Shown in pieces: positions 48,042 through 62,098 of a DNA stretch of 64,000 nucleotides. Below the pieces are notes generated by a model. That model did not search any database, was not told the origin of the DNA, and saw only the letters and a list, made by a program, of their open reading frames with translations. The stretch's first letter is position 1. Each line of letters begins with the position of its first letter. The DNA is taken from positions 16,095,645 through 16,159,644 of the forward strand of contig OV121088.1 in the NCBI GenBank assembly GCA_921293015.1, read 5' to 3'. This DNA comes from Phorcus lineatus (taxonomy: Eukaryota > Mollusca > Gastropoda > Trochida > Trochidae). Both the position numbers and the translations under genes were made by a program.

Positions 48042-48150
48042 GGGCCTAGATTTTCGAAGCTCTCTTAGTGCTAAGATAGTCGTAAGCCAATGCTAATTGA
48101 TGGGATTTACGACTATCTTAGTGCTAAGAGAGCTTCGAAAATCTAGACCC
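48042..48150. mobile_element. Foldback MITE with 44-bp arms
   Basis: Arms at 48042-48085 and 48107-48150 differ at only three positions and enclose a 21-base loop. The arms contain 'TTTCGAAGCTCTCTTAG' and end GGG.../...CCC. It has no coding capacity. I recall similar hairpins as widespread repeats in mollusc genomes, which should be checked. Confidence 0.82.
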
Positions 48151-49690
48151 AGGTTCATTCTTCTTCCTTTGCACCAAGGCACTTATAAGCACTTATAATA
48201 TCCAATTTACATTCGTCATTAATGGTCCTCGTGTGGTTGTTTACTTCATATTCTCAAAGTTATTTTGGTCAAACATCGTTACATAACAGTGGTTTTCATA
48301 AATTTTGTTGAGAGGGATTGTTGAATTACGAATGTTTGCACTGTAACATTGAGAGATTAGTTTTGAGTAAACAACCCTTTTTAATGATTTATGTTCGTTA
48401 TGAGATGTTATAAAAGCTTTGTATGTTGGCAAACTGTTTGAGGAGGAACGATAAGATACAATTTATAAATTAAGATAGTTTTCATCAGATTATATATTTA
48501 TATCACGAATATGTTATTTCCCCATTTAACAGTGATAATACTAGTATGATAGGCTTTTATAAACTTTGCATCTTTATAAAATGATGTGATAAAATGGATG
48601 TTAAAGCAATAGTTTCAGGAACTACCAAAAGAACTGTCTTCACACCAACAATCATGATACCTAGTATGCTTAAAACTTGCAGATTCTAATCAAAACGAGC
48701 TGAAATGATCCGTGAATACATCTAGAGAATTACCGATTGATGTCATGTTCAGCTAACCTTTGACAAATTTTGAAAACGACCAATAAAATGAGGGCAGTAA
48801 GTAAGCTTTCAACCAATCACAGACGAGTTTCTTTGCAGCTTGGTTAATGCAACATGCTGACATGTCCCCTACGTTTGTCTTTATTGAACTTATTTTGTGA
48901 TTTTTTTAGCTAATTTGTTGATTCCCTTTTGTACTATGAATAATTAAACAACACACATTTGTAATCAGCAGTGTCTGCACATAATTGATTCTCTCATAAT
49001 ATTTTTCATCACAATTCACTACGACACGTCGGTAACGTTCTGATTTTGTAATCGAGATGCTCCAGAACGGCGAAACAATCGCAGTGACCCTCGATTCTTG
49101 GCCAGCACTCATTTGATTGGCTGATGTTCGCGCCTGAGCGACACTGATTAGGTGTATAATTCTCTAGATATAATGACGGACTTCGGGGCGTATTTTATTA
49201 CAGCTGCTTATAACTGGATTGTAAACGTCCCCTTTAGAGGATTATTTCAAACGAAACATCATCAAACAACCTATTTTGATAATCGTCTCCTGAAGCATGA
49301 GGCTTGGAAAGCAAAACCCTTGTGTACAGACTCTTTGTATGGATGGGATTCTTATAAAGAAACACAGGGTCACCAAATTCAAAGACACCAAAGATATCAA
49401 GATTATCAAAATAGGTTATCTTAATAAGCTTGAATATATTCTGATCGGCAACGTTTGTGAAATGGACATACTAACATAACTTGATAACCATCTTCAAATA
49501 ATTTGTTGCCATATTTGTCACAAACTAACTCATATGGAACCATAGTCTTTGAAAACGCTGTTTTGGTATAATCAAGCTATGTGATTGATAGCGAAGGGAA
49601 ATAATGTTATCTTACGAAAAGAAAATCAAATGTTAAAAATTGCATGATATCATTTTATATAGACAGAAGGACTCATTAGACAGCGTACGT
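48151..49690. other. Mostly non-coding stretch with weak open frames
   Basis: Divergent frames at 48906-49112 (minus, begins MSAGQESRV) and 49173-49424 (plus, begins MTDFGAYFITAAYN) flank a slightly GC-richer patch at 49020-49190. Neither has a recognised domain or splice partner. They are recorded as possible first exons of unknown genes at low confidence. Confidence 0.25.
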
Positions 49691-49895
49691 TTCAAGTTCC
49701 GTTCAGCAATGAGGATAATTTTCAAAAATTCAAATGATCAAAGATGTAAAAAAACTTAATTATCCGCTTCTTAGGTTATAATTCTTTCTACGACTACGGA
49801 TAATTGTGTTGCTTGATTAGATGTTTGACTTTTGAAAAAAAAATATATATGAAATATATTAGAGAAAATTCGACGAAATAAAATTAAATAAACAA
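49691..49895 (+). repeat. Interspersed repeat family R1, copy 4
   Basis: Shares 'CTACGACTACGGATAATTG' and 'ATTCGACGAAATAAAAT' with copies 1 and 3 in the same order. Diverged and end-poor. Confidence 0.45.
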
Positions 49896-50845
49896 TGGTA
49901 CAGTGTGTTTATAAGAGCTTATGTGTCAATGTGTCTCAGACCGTTTGGTGTAAATATAAGTATTATATTGAAATGCAAAATGTATGCATGACTGTTAATA
50001 ATGGTAGAATTATTGACCTTATTCTTGAACTCCTCCTTCACGCATATTTTTAAAGTGTGTGTTTCTAATAAATGTTTTATCAAGGATTTAACAGTTTAGG
50101 TTTGTAATTATTATGGAGACATTTTTTGGGATTTTTATCTAATTTCAACCGTCAAACCATTTGTGTTTCTATTCTATTATTAAATGACGTTCATAGTTAT
50201 ACCATTGGCTTCACTCATTCACCTAGCTTGTCCCTTTAAAAAGAAACACAAAATAACTAGGGGAAAAGTTGGTATAAATTTTTACAAATATTAATAAAAT
50301 GTACGATAAGCTTTGAAAAATGTGTTTTATTAAGTTATCATGAATGATGTGGATATGCTTTACTGCTGTCACCCGTTATGAAATATCATAGTAGCTGTGT
50401 GAAAGAGTAAATGTACCATTACCAATCACAAAGCAATTTATGATTTTGACAATTTATAACTTTACAATATTCACGTCCATTTAAAGTGTATTTAACTCAT
50501 GTCAAATCTGACAGTGTTAATTGGAGAAATCATCAAACACCGTTTGGTTTCGCATTCAATAAAATCTAAATGCAGCACAAGGTTTTCTCCTCATTAAAGG
50601 ACTGTTACCACGGATTCTTGTACTGAAGTCCTATGTAGATGTAAGGCTTGAAAAACATTCTCTAGCGTGAACATAAATTACCCTCAATCATACCGCTACT
50701 CAGGACGACTTGTAGTATTAGTACAGATAGTTCATTTATGTTTTTGTTGTTTATAAACAAATTCTTTTGGGAGGAAAACGTCACGTCCCATCCATAATTA
50801 TATGCTTTGTAAACAGCAAGTGGTTCAATTAATAGTACTAGTGCA
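49896..50845. other. AT-rich non-coding stretch
   Basis: Nothing recognised. Confidence 0.35.
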
Positions 50846-51362
50846 ACGCCCTGTCCCGCCCTGCCCTTTTTACTGAGCGCCCTGCCTTGTAGCTAGCCCA
50901 AATCTTGGTGTTGCCCTTTTGCAGAATAACATGTACAATGAAATTATTTACAATGTCGCAATTGTACATTTTACATAGGAAGAAGAGAATGATTAAACCT
51001 AATGATCCATCCTTTTGTTTCACTGGCACACAGCTGCTGACCACATGTTTAGCTAGATACAGAAACAATAAGGAGATTACTGGTGGACACAGCCGAATGA
51101 TTTCATTTGATGTAATGATTGAAATGTATGCGCACATGTTTGAAACCCATTGCTCATTCAAAATTGGTTTAAATAAATGTGATGTTTTTTTCTGAACTTA
51201 TTCATAAGATTTAGAAAATTATGAAATATATGTAAGACTGCTGCAATTGACACAAGTGGAAAGAAAACTGTTTCGTTTACAGAACGTAGCACCGTTTTCG
51301 TTCGAACAGTGCCCTTTTTTAAATCAATTTACCCTGCCCTTTTTCAAACCTAGGGGAAACAC
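50846..51362. repeat. Possible repeat unit bounded by GC-rich CCCTGCCCTTTTT motifs
   Basis: The motif CCCTGCCCTTTTT occurs near both ends (about 50859 and 51331) in direct orientation, with further CGCCCTGCC copies at the left. The right edge, read on the minus strand, is GTGTTTCCCCTAGG, which resembles some hAT-type ends, but no matching left terminal repeat was found. Open frames on both strands (96 and 107 residues) have no domain. Confidence 0.35.
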
Positions 51363-51775
51363 TAAGTATGAAAACATTTATTAGGCCATGCAAATCATGT
51401 ATATGCCAGGTAAATCTGCGTAGAATTATTCGTAAATACTTTATCACAGTAAAATTATTATAAATAGTTATCACAGTAATTATTATTAATAAGAACCGAT
51501 TATAAATGTATAAACTTACGGGCAAAAGAAACGCTATAATGGCTTTATATCTAGATAGCAGAATAAATACAAAGTTGAGATTAAAAAACCCCAAAATGTT
51601 TATTAAACAAGAACATATGACGATATCATATTCATAAAAAAATGCAACAAATCAGCTTCCGGTATCAACGGCACAGTCTCCAATATTGGCCTGAGGGTCA
51701 AAAAGTCCAAGTTCACTGTCATGACTGATCTCGGTGCAGGGAAATCCAGGTTGAGTGTGTTGAAAACAGTTCACA
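51363..51775. other. Non-coding stretch
   Basis: Nothing recognised apart from proximity to the 3' end of the second Tc1 fossil. Confidence 0.3.
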
Positions 51776-52315
51776 TTAATTAGGTGTATGGCCTCCCGTT
51801 GCCCCAATACACGCATTAACCCTCCGAGAAAATGAAACGTCTGACGCCATTATGTGGAATGCGCTGCCATTCTTCTTGGTGAAGCTTGAGCAAGTTGCTG
51901 ACGGTTATCTGGATGTGGTCGTCGTTGACGAATACGACGATCCAAAGCGTCCGAAAGATGTTCGATCAGTGACATATCACGGCAAAACGTCGATGTTGTT
52001 CTTGGCAAGGACGTTCTGAGTAACTCGAGCTGTATGCAATCGGACATTGTCTTGTTGAAAGATCACAACTTGTGCCTGTTGTCGAAAAAGGGACAGACGA
52101 CGGAATGGAGTTTGTCATGGATGTAACGCTGAGCCGTTAGATTTCCATTCACTTCCTCCTCCGTAGGGAACCACTTCCTGAACGCAACATGCGGCGGTTC
52201 TCTCTCCCCGACGGTGGTTAACACGTACTCTTCCATCTGTAACAGACAGAACCGACTTTCGTCAGGGAAAAGCACCCTCTGCCACTGACGTCGCAGAAAA
52301 AAAGACGGAAACGGT
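51776..52315 (-). pseudogene. Second Tc1-type transposase fragment, 5'-truncated and decayed
   Basis: Minus-strand pieces match the catalytic half of a Tc1 transposase: 'RRQWQRVLFPDESRF' (first D), 'FQQDNVRLHTARVTQNVLA' (second D), 'MSLIEHLSDALDRRI' (E) and 'ACIGATGGHTPN' at the C-terminus, with the stop at 51776-51778. The frame changes between these parts. Similarity begins only just before the first catalytic motif, so the DNA-binding half is missing, as in the fossil at 40.5 kb. The two differ enough to be separate subfamilies or old insertions. Confidence 0.88.
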
Positions 52316-55300
52316 TGTGTTAAGAGATAACTTACATAAAACAAAATCTCAATAATTTCTTATATTTTATTTCATATCATTTTGAAACTTGATACATGCT
52401 GCCATTTACAATAAAAAAAATTCCTCATCACACAAACTCACCCACACATTTTCAAAATTACTCCTCTAATGAAAGTTTTCGGCTCATTGTATCCATGCTA
52501 TGAATATTCCAATTCAAAATGTCCGTTTTAAGGCCAGGTTTTGTTAGCATAATATGAATGTTGTTGTTGGTGACGACAATTAATTTCTTAAGAAGAACAC
52601 ACACAATGAAGGCATGAATATTGCTGAAAACAGTGTCCTTGATCCGTGATAATGTGATAGATGAGATTTGTTTTGATTTGTAATTTGTATGCATTATAAG
52701 CATTTATATCATTGCTTTACTTATTGTCAACATTATTATTCTGACTTGCAATATTGTGATATTGCAATATGTCACACTTCTACAATGCAAATATCTATAA
52801 TTGAATGAGCCCTTTCAACAGGAAGAACACCAGTTTGTGAAGAAGTTAGATGAAAATAACTCAGACACACGAAATTCATTTAGACATTTGATAGCAAATA
52901 AAAATAGGACATTTTCATCTCATTCAGTTGCCTATTCACCCCGGAAGAATAATAGGTCTTGTTTCGTGTTTTCTGACTTTTGTTTCTGTTATCCACATGA
53001 TATCTTTGGTCAGTGCATCTACTAATTAAATCACAGAACAGTAGCAGCTGTAAGAAATAGCAACGCATTCACATGACAAGCTTTGATTCAGTTCTCATAC
53101 GATGTAATGGTTGACATTACGTTAACTGCATTATCAATACATATCCAACTTATTTAACTCACATGCGATGACAAATTGTTCTTCAACACAAACGATTGTT
53201 TATACAAATTGTGTTGTCAAGAAGGAAATATTCTAATGAAATAAAAAAGTAATTGCTTGAAATACTTTCATCAGACGACAAACAGCACATATGTACATAC
53301 GCAAGAACAATAGCTTTTTATATATTATATATTTTGTAAGAATCTTTGATATCAAGAATACAGACTTTTATCTTTAAGCAGTGTTTTAGAATATATATGA
53401 GATTGCCGAATACCATTTTTCTTCAACACGTGACAATTTCAAAAGTTTTTGTACAGGTTGTAATTGTTAATACCTCATTGTTTCAACAACAGGCAGCCAA
53501 TTAAATTGCGTTTAAGGTTTAAATCATTTCATAGAAAACAGAATATCAATTCTTTTATTTATGGATAATGTTTTTAAAACAAAGTAACAGTCTTTAAAAA
53601 CCTATCCGATTAATTATCAATAGATACATACTTAAATGCTAAATATCACAAGAAACAGATTGACACAGAGATTAAATGACTATTATAAGGGACAGTTTGC
53701 ATCCCGTACAGAAAATTAATCTATAGGCTACTATGTGCCCTCTTTTTATTTAAAAACTTGTAGAAGTAATTTCATAACTTTTTATTGCATCTGTGAACAT
53801 TACACTACACACAAACAAAGCAAAAGAGCAAGTCTACCAACATTAGCCAACTTTGATATGTTTTTATTTAGCAACTTTTAACCTCTGAGCTCCGAGATCT
53901 TGTCTCGTATTCGCGTGCATTAAGGCCCCCATTGCATTGATGACATTACAAGATGGCATTTCCTGCTTTCATGGTCAAGATTATCTTCGTATTGGTTTCA
54001 CGCAGTATCAAAATGTCAGGATCCTTATACTGAGATTTTAATTACATAAATGTGAGGTCAAATAGAAGAATGTGACTTGACTTTCATCTATGCAAACACA
54101 ACTTTTTAAAAAATCGTCTTTAACAAATGATGTATTGAAATAGGAAAGTCATAATTCTGTAATATATTTCAATATTAATCTCAAGATCTATTATCCTTTA
54201 GGACGCGAATGTCAACTCGACTGAACATAATTGATGGGTTTACATGGACGTAAACAAACGATTTGACATTTATAATGTAGGTCGTTCCCTTTTTTATCTA
54301 TTGGTCTGTCTAATAACTTTTGGGTCATATTAAAAAGCTGAAATACTGCTGAGAGTAGGTGAAAGCTATTATTCAATTAAAACTTGATTGTTTTCTGTAA
54401 TGAAATTAAACAATAAAAAGAAGTAAACATATGAAAACATCAGTGAACTTTAATACCGTCTTAACAGTGTCCTCATTGATTTTGTGTCATATGTTACAAG
54501 ATAAACGCCAAAAGAGACACATGGCTTGGCAGGTTTCCTGAGCTGCAGGATAAGCCTGTAAGAACTCTCTACGTGTCAGCCTTGACGTGACTGACTCAAT
54601 GCTGCTGAGTGTTCAGTGGGATCGGAATTTCAATGAGACGCAAATGCTACAGAAGGAGGATAGTAAGAAAAGTGAAAAGAGAATGTTGCATCTTTAGTGA
54701 GAGACAAATACCAAAGTATCTCCAATTTCATTTTCATTTTATTAAACTGAAAACACTGTAGTATCAAACGGGACATAAGTGAGGATTATGTTTTGTTTGT
54801 CAATTTAAAGCATGATATGTATTTCCTAACATCTGGGACATAAATGTTCCTCCGTGACAAGAGCATGTTCATATATTACAACTCTATTTACACCGTGGTT
54901 AAGTGGTTTTCTGCTTGGTAATTCACCAATCCCTTCTAATACCCTATAAACAAAGATTGATGCTCAACAATAAATTGATTTTTCTAAACCAAGCATGGCC
55001 GAGATTCTGAAGCCAATTGCAAACATTGACGTAAGTTATATATATATCAACTTGTTCCTAGACGTCCTTAGTGCGTAAAAGCTTTCACAATGGTCATCCT
55101 TACATAGAGAATGATGGATAATATACTCACCAAGAAAAGAAACGCCAGAGTAAAATTCAGCATTTAAAACGGTGTGTTTGGATAATGTGTGTTTGACGAT
55201 GACAATTGATAAACAGTGAGGACATCAAACACACTCTCACATCTTTGTAAATACTTTATGTTATGTTTATGTTATTCTGAATTGTAATCATCCTGGATGA

Positions 55301-58300
55301 CAACATCACGGTATATTAAAAAGGTTATGGCAACTCTTTTGGCTTCAGAGATCAATACAACGTTTCCCTACTCCCTGTCAGATAATCTAACATTCAATCA
55401 GTACCAGTACTATATACTGACACAAATGACCTTGCAGTTGGATTCGAAACAGATCATAGTTGTATTGGATCATGTCATAAGGTGCGGTTGACAAGTGACT
55501 GTCAACATGTGAAATGTGATATTTAAGGTTGATTCTATGATACAATGATCAAAATCGTATGACAAGTACTTTAGCTGCTGTGACATTATCTTTGGAAATA
55601 ATCTCCTGTGTGTAAATACAATCTTTACCCAGCCAAAAGTTGGTCAATGTCAATTTATTGGTGTGGGCACTCTTATGATAAAGGCAATGATCAAAATCGT
55701 ATGACTGCTGTGACAAGTACTCAAGCTGACTCTGACTCTAGGTTAGGGATGTTTCTAATCAGAAGAAATACTTTTGAAACTTGTATGATGTACTTTTAGA
55801 TTTTGTAGTTGAAATATTTTTCACAACAGCTAAAATATAACCGGAAACCTATTCTTTTCCAAACATCTTGGTTAACAAATATCACCTAAGTGACAAAATA
55901 TTCAACTTAATTTTGAAAATTTAATACAGTTTGTTAGATACACTCTGAAAAGAACATTTATCTAAACGAAATGAATGAGAGGGAGAATGTTTAGTCATTC
56001 AAAGTACTAGACAACCTCAAAAACTACACGGAAAAGAGTAACCAACGTATCTATACATATCATTTTGTAATAATAAGTACTTGCATGATTTGTAGATATA
56101 TCGAGGATTAGGTTCAACATGTTCAGGTTTTCCGTTCAACTATGCCATCATACACTTAAATAGATGGGGGATTTCTTGTCATACTAAACAATCTATTAAA
56201 CATCTTTGCGAGCCTTTGTCAAAATGAGAGGCTCATTAAGCACACTGGAAAATTCATTAACGGGGATCATCCAGAACCGCCTTTTGTTCCATTACTAATG
56301 CGCATATTTGAGCGCAAAACTCTGGACCGGTTTGATTTCGATCCATTTTGCCAATACAGTCTCAGATATATCTTTTATTTTGCTAAGTGTAAGTAACATC
56401 TGAACAAAAAATTTCAAGATGTTTTGTACTAATCGTTACCTATAATGATTTAGAAAAATTACAAATATATGACAGTAGTGACTTGCATGTGACTTTATTC
56501 AATACTTAAAGGCCACAGGCCTATAGTACAAGACAGTAAAGAGGATATAGTTTACCAATACTCAAGTAAAAATCATGTCTTTGTATATGTGTATGACAGA
56601 CTAAGAATAATATATGATGTTCACATGTTAGATGATGTTCACTAAACAGAAGTATTTTGGCGTCACAATTTAAATGTTAGACCACAATGGTTTGCTCAGG
56701 TTAATTGTAGTTTGACTGTTATTCTGACGTTTAAGAATGATAAATAGTAACAAAGACAAGGACACTAATTTGTTTTCATTTAACCTTTAAACCTCAATCA
56801 TTCACGCATTTAGAAATGTAAATAAAAACGAAGTTGTTTAAATTAGTATTCCCTTTACATAAATTTGTAAAACGAAGCAGTAAATGAGGAATACAAAATT
56901 AAGTGCCCAATGTACTGCAGACCAAAATCGTTTGTCATTGTCACCAAATTTGTACATGCTCCTTCATGATAGTTAAAAATTTTTCCTGTAAAAGCATAAT
57001 TCCTATTCGCGACAATGTCAGACTATTCCCAGGTATATTGCCATTGTGTCCAGTTGAAGGTCATAACCGAGAATCAATTAGACAAGACATTGATTAGATT
57101 CCACAACAAAGAAGCTCTCACTGCAAGAAAGATAGCAATTACTGTACCGGTACTCCTTTCTTGGTTTTAATCAATGAACAATGTTACTAATTCGTACATT
57201 GAAGTCAATCAATCTGCGTCCAGTCAGACACTTAAATGAGTCAAGAAGATCGGATCAGTGTAGGTCAGGATAAAGACAATAGTAGGTAGTCAACTACATG
57301 CACTGTGGAGCAGACAGTGCCTAGAAAACTGTATTAGATATTACCTTTTAATTACGAACTATTATCCTGAAGAAATCTTAATCAGGATGTTTGTTGGCTT
57401 CATTAATAAATCAAATCTGATTGATCTAAAAACATATAAAGGTCACTCTTTCTGACTTATTTTTGGCAAGACCTATACGAACTAAACCAATAATTTAACA
57501 TTCAAAGCTTTGCAATCAGCAAGGTGGGAAAATAGAATCTAATCTAATCTGGTCTTTAGAAGATGGAAATGGGTCCTGAGTTTGTCCACGTTCATGTAAT
57601 GGTTTCCGACACTCCGATAAGAGACTCAAATGATCATCGTGAATCAGGAAGAGCCTTGAAAGGATGTACAAGTCTGATGGAAGTCTGTTAAGAGAGGAAT
57701 GTTTTCTTCATTGAGTGAAGACATAAAAACTGTTTAAAGGCACAAGTGCGCGTATTTTCGCTCTCAACTTGGCTATTGTAGGGTATACATTGATACCTAA
57801 GCTTTCTATTGATGTAATGAAATGCATATTATTCTTTACAATCAATATTGAAAAAGCTAAAGCGGCTGAAGTCACAAAGGATATCAAACATATTTTAATG
57901 TTCTAATGCTCAATTCGGAAATTTCGATTTCGAAATCGGCTGATCTAGGAATATGTTCAACATTTGAAATACCTTAATCTCCTAACTGAGAGCAACGGAT
58001 GACACATTCTACCTAAATCTGTTATTTCACACAATATAAACACTGCTGTTTAATTGCTCACACGCTTGCAGTTTTTGCATTCATGGTGTATGCAGAATTT
58101 GAATACTGCCAATATCGTATTGTAGAGCCTAAATACATGCATATTTTCCAAATAATTGGTCGATATAATATAAAATAAAATGGTCGAATACCCTAGTGCG
58201 AGTCGTTAGTAATAAAGGAAGATAAGCATTTATTATAAAGCCTGGATCCGAGCTTAGAAATCCAAGTCAAATAAATGCATATGCAGCATGGACAATAAAT

Positions 58301-60045
58301 TAGAATATGTAAGAGATACATGCTATTTAGATAGTCAACAAATGTAACATTGGCGTATTTGAGATCACACTATCTGCAATAGTACAAATGCTTGTAACTT
58401 GTTCAGGTTCGTCCCTCCCGGGGTTAAAACTCATGTCCTCAGAGTAGGCATCGAGCAGATCAGCAACTAACCAACCCGGCTCGACATGAATAGAGGTCCA
58501 ACAAGCGATAGATAAGCTGTTGTTACATTCAACACTCCTCTAATAGATGTAAATCGGCGAAGCTCCCGAATCTGAATACTAAGGTACATGCCTATATTCG
58601 ATATTCATTTTTGATCATTCTATTTGCAACAGTGTATATTCTTTGAATGACTTTGAAATCCGAATTCCGAAAGGGCTCGACCAGACCTGCTTAACAAATG
58701 TTTACCAAACTTCTTACAATCTAACAGCAAATACCATTTAAACTGAGTTTGACTTATTTAACGATATTTTGACCGAAACGAGTTTATTTGCAAAGAGGGA
58801 AAATTTATGTTCCTATGATATACTTAGATACGAAATTCTTATCCTTACTGTAACAGATATTGCATGAATTTTTCAAACATTTGGGTCCAAAATGGGAACA
58901 CACAAACATTAAGAGTATCTGTATAATATTTACATCTTAAAAAGGGTTTTTTATCAATATCATGATATATGTCATTTTATTAGCCAAATTTGAATTATTT
59001 TAATTCATATCAAATTTGTAGAAAATTTGAAAATATTTATTTTGACCCAATGACCCTAATGCCAGAATCGTCCCAAGTATATACGTAATGAATAAAACAA
59101 GACTTTGTTAATAATAACGGGTGTTACGAGGGCAAATATCCATTTTTTAAAATAATGACATTGGATCATGTTTTATCCATCTTATAAACTGTCAACTACT
59201 TAAAATACATTGCACAATTTTCATGAGACAAAATGAAAGAACACAAGGACTTAAACTCCCAAAAATCTCTTCATTGAAAACAAATTATGTGAAGAGTAGT
59301 GTGTCAACGTAATAACATGCTTGGTAAGGCAAATATGTTGATAATAACTTTCATCCGAGGGGTCATTACGTGAATAATGCCATTGTTCTATGAGTAAGAA
59401 GGAAATTAAACTATATTATGCCCTCAGTGTACAATAGTGTGACGTCACTAAAGGTTTATAAATGTAGTGTAGATATGAAACATATAATATATTGGGCCAT
59501 AGAATACTCTTAAGAAAAGTGAAGATTTCGAATTTCAAAAACTGATGATTTTAAATAGGAAAGTATTAACAGTGTAACACACTTTTAATCAGCAGCTGTG
59601 CAGGATTTATAATTATGCAAATTGTGTGATCCAAATATACCAATATTACCATTAGAATAATTTTGAAACAAAAAGGGGATCAGAAATAGACCTTCAAATA
59701 GTTAATAGGCAAACCAATGCACTACAACTGTCTGTGCAAGGTAATCACAGTCTTCCAGAAAAAGTGACAAACGATTTCCCAGTCTTCCCTGCAATTAGCC
59801 TCCCCAACAAGGAAGAGGCATGGGGCGTTGGCGGACGACTATCTGTCACTGTTGTTTCTTCTGCCTACTTTCAATCCTCATCAGTGGGGAAAAGTCCGAT
59901 AAGTAATGAGGTACAATACTTCGGTCATCCAATATATGGATGAAGATCATCCAAAAGAGACTGGGCAGATCAGATCATCGAAAGTTTGAGGGAACAGACG
60001 GAAGAAAATGCCACCATGAGAGGAAGTTACCCCATTTGCATTTAA
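52316..60045. other. AT-rich non-coding stretch of 7.7 kb
   Basis: No gene is supported; open frames are under 75 residues and domain-free. Minor items are a duplicated phrase 'TGATCAAAATCGTATGAC' at about 55544 and 55688, and a possible decayed tRNA-like segment at 58385-58490 on the minus strand. The latter has GGTTGGTTAG and a loose B-box, but is too degenerate to call. Confidence 0.4.
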
Positions 60046-60308
60046 TTGGAGTTGCGCAGTGGTTAGCGCGTATGGCTTCGGATCAAGAGGTCCGGGGTTC
60101 GTAATCCGCCGAGGGCTCGCTAACTTTGTCTCCAGTGAAAAACTGAGGGGAAACAATGCTACAATGAATATCAGCGCAAAACCACACACAATTCGCTTTT
60201 TCGAACTGCTGCTCGCAGGATTCACCACAATGCCTAGCAACATTAGTGTTGCTGGTTTTTCCCTGTATTAAGACTAGCAGCCATGATATTTCTAATTTTG
60301 AAAAAGCT
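60046..60308 (+). mobile_element. tRNA-derived SINE, copy 3
   Basis: Plus-strand head 'GCGCAGTGGTTAGCGCG' and 'GGCTTCGGATCAAGAGGTCC' match copy 2 closely. The B-box reads GGGGTTCGTAATCC, with a disrupting T. The body aligns through 'GTTGCTGGTTTTTCCCTG' and 'GACTAGCAGCC' to about 60308, where the final 'GCGGCGTTAAAC' segment is lost. It is more diverged than copies 1 and 2, so older. Confidence 0.85.
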
Positions 60309-62098
60309 ATTCTATATTCGAGTGTCCACTATACACATTGAGTCTGCAGAACTGTATTATTCCTCTGTGACAACAATAATGCTATCCATGCATGCGGTGC
60401 ATTCCTTCTTTCATCACTTTTTCTTTCTTTTCGTCTTTCTCTCTTTCATCCTTTTGCAGATCTTTCTACGGAAGTTGGCATGCCATTCAAATGCACTAGA
60501 GCTGAAAATAGTGCACTCACTCAAGTCGGCTTTTCTTACTTTTCCTCATTTAAATCAAACGGGGATAGTTTTACGATTCCTGGCAATTTAGTTCTTTCAT
60601 TGTTGAAATTATGGCAAATGTTTTTGTTTGCTACATTACGGCTACAGGCAATATTTGATAGTACTTTCTTCAATCGATAGTTCTGACACAGCGAGAAAAA
60701 ATGATTACTTGTAGACGAAATCCTAAGAAGAGCACTTTATCGACATCACTAGATTTCGAAACTTTTCGTCTGGATCATACGAACTCTCTTGGTTTGTAAC
60801 TTATTGAGTTCTCCTGATATTGGTAAACCAGAATTGGTCTCAATAAAATCTCGAGACGCGTCTATTCGTGCAGTTGCAATCATTAATCAAGTGACAAAAT
60901 TTACAAGGCGTAAAACACGCATATTCTCATGCACATCGTTATATTTCAGTTTAAAAGAACTAGTTTATCGCATTCACGCAGACATAGCATTTACACAGTG
61001 GATGTTATCTAGTAATACGTCCATTTGTATGGCGCCATTTCCACACATATATACCTCATATCCGAACACAGATATAGATGAAAATTTTAAATTCTAATTT
61101 GTTAGGAAGACACGGAATTGAATGGATTATCAACTTCTTTAATATACTGATATCGACGTTTCAGTATAGCTTCTTATTCCGTTTTAAAGCAAATGGTGAG
61201 ATCAAGCATTTGATACACCAAAAAGGTAACCTTTAAATGAAACTTTTGGGGTACAGTTTTTACTGATGAAAATGCACCGGGGTAATTTTGAAGAATATTG
61301 GACCACAGCTGCATAACAAAAGTTTGTTCACTTACTACTGTATCTTATAGCAAATATCATATAATGTGGCATGTCTTGTCGTTGCATTGCGAAAAATAAA
61401 TGAATAATTTTAGAATTTCCAATACAAAAGTGAAAGCAATTTAACGCAGGTGTATGCCATTGTATACAGTGTATAACCGTTACAGAGTACTAAGAGAGTA
61501 TTACGAAGCTATTGTCGTATGGCATGTTTCATTTAGGTGACGGCATAACCAATATTTTTCACTCTTTACATGATAATTGCTTAGCAGGATTTGTTGTGCG
61601 TTGCACCATTTTGAAGTCTGTGTTGGTCATAACTTATCTGACTGTGATATCACTTTGGCAAGCCTTGTCTTCCATTATCGGCTTATTTCATGAGATTTGT
61701 CTGTAATAGAATTGTAATATAGTAATTATTACATGAAGAAATATGTATATAGTCCTCATCCTCTGATCAGATAAAAAAAAGCATTTCCGATCTCTCCGTA
61801 AAATCACGACTGGCTTCATCAGTTAATAATCTGTAGATACACCACAATATAAGAACCAAATTTTAGTTAGGTTTCATCTCTGCTTGATATAGCGAATCAG
61901 TAATTCATATAAAAACAGCTTTACACTCTAATAATCTGTCACAGTAAATTGACCAATCATTGATGACCCGTTTAACACCTGGTATTGAATTCGTGTTTGA
62001 TGTCCATTGACAACAGTATTCACATCTGTCATTCTATAATGCGCTTCTCATGCATACCACTTTATAACGCTCTTTAAATATTCAACTAAGTTAAGTAA
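60309..62098. other. AT-rich non-coding stretch
   Basis: Open frames of 64-102 residues, for example 60283-60591 and 60789-61097, lack domains and exon signals. Nothing else is recognised. Confidence 0.35.

Noticed and set aside
49173-49424. Open frame beginning MTDFGAYFITAAYN
   Set aside because: No domain, splice partner or homologous family recognised; kept only as a remark in the stretch entry.
50838-51195. Overlapping open frames of 107 and 96 residues on opposite strands
   Set aside because: Frames mirror each other in a probable repeat and contain no recognisable domain.
57562-57690. 42-codon open frame beginning MEMGPEFVHVHV
   Set aside because: Short, isolated, and without exon signals or a known family.
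58385-58490. Possible tRNA or tRNA-derived SINE head on the minus strand
   Set aside because: Only a loose D-arm-like GGTTGGTTAG and a poor B-box are present; no clover-leaf could be completed.
59850-59885. Minus-strand CTGATGA-GGATT-GAAA, considered as a hammerhead
   Set aside because: Stem II is absent and the flanks do not pair.
61770-61830. Minus-strand CTGATGA followed 27 bases later by GAAA, considered as a hammerhead
   Set aside because: The bases between do not form a stem II and no stem I closes the fold.
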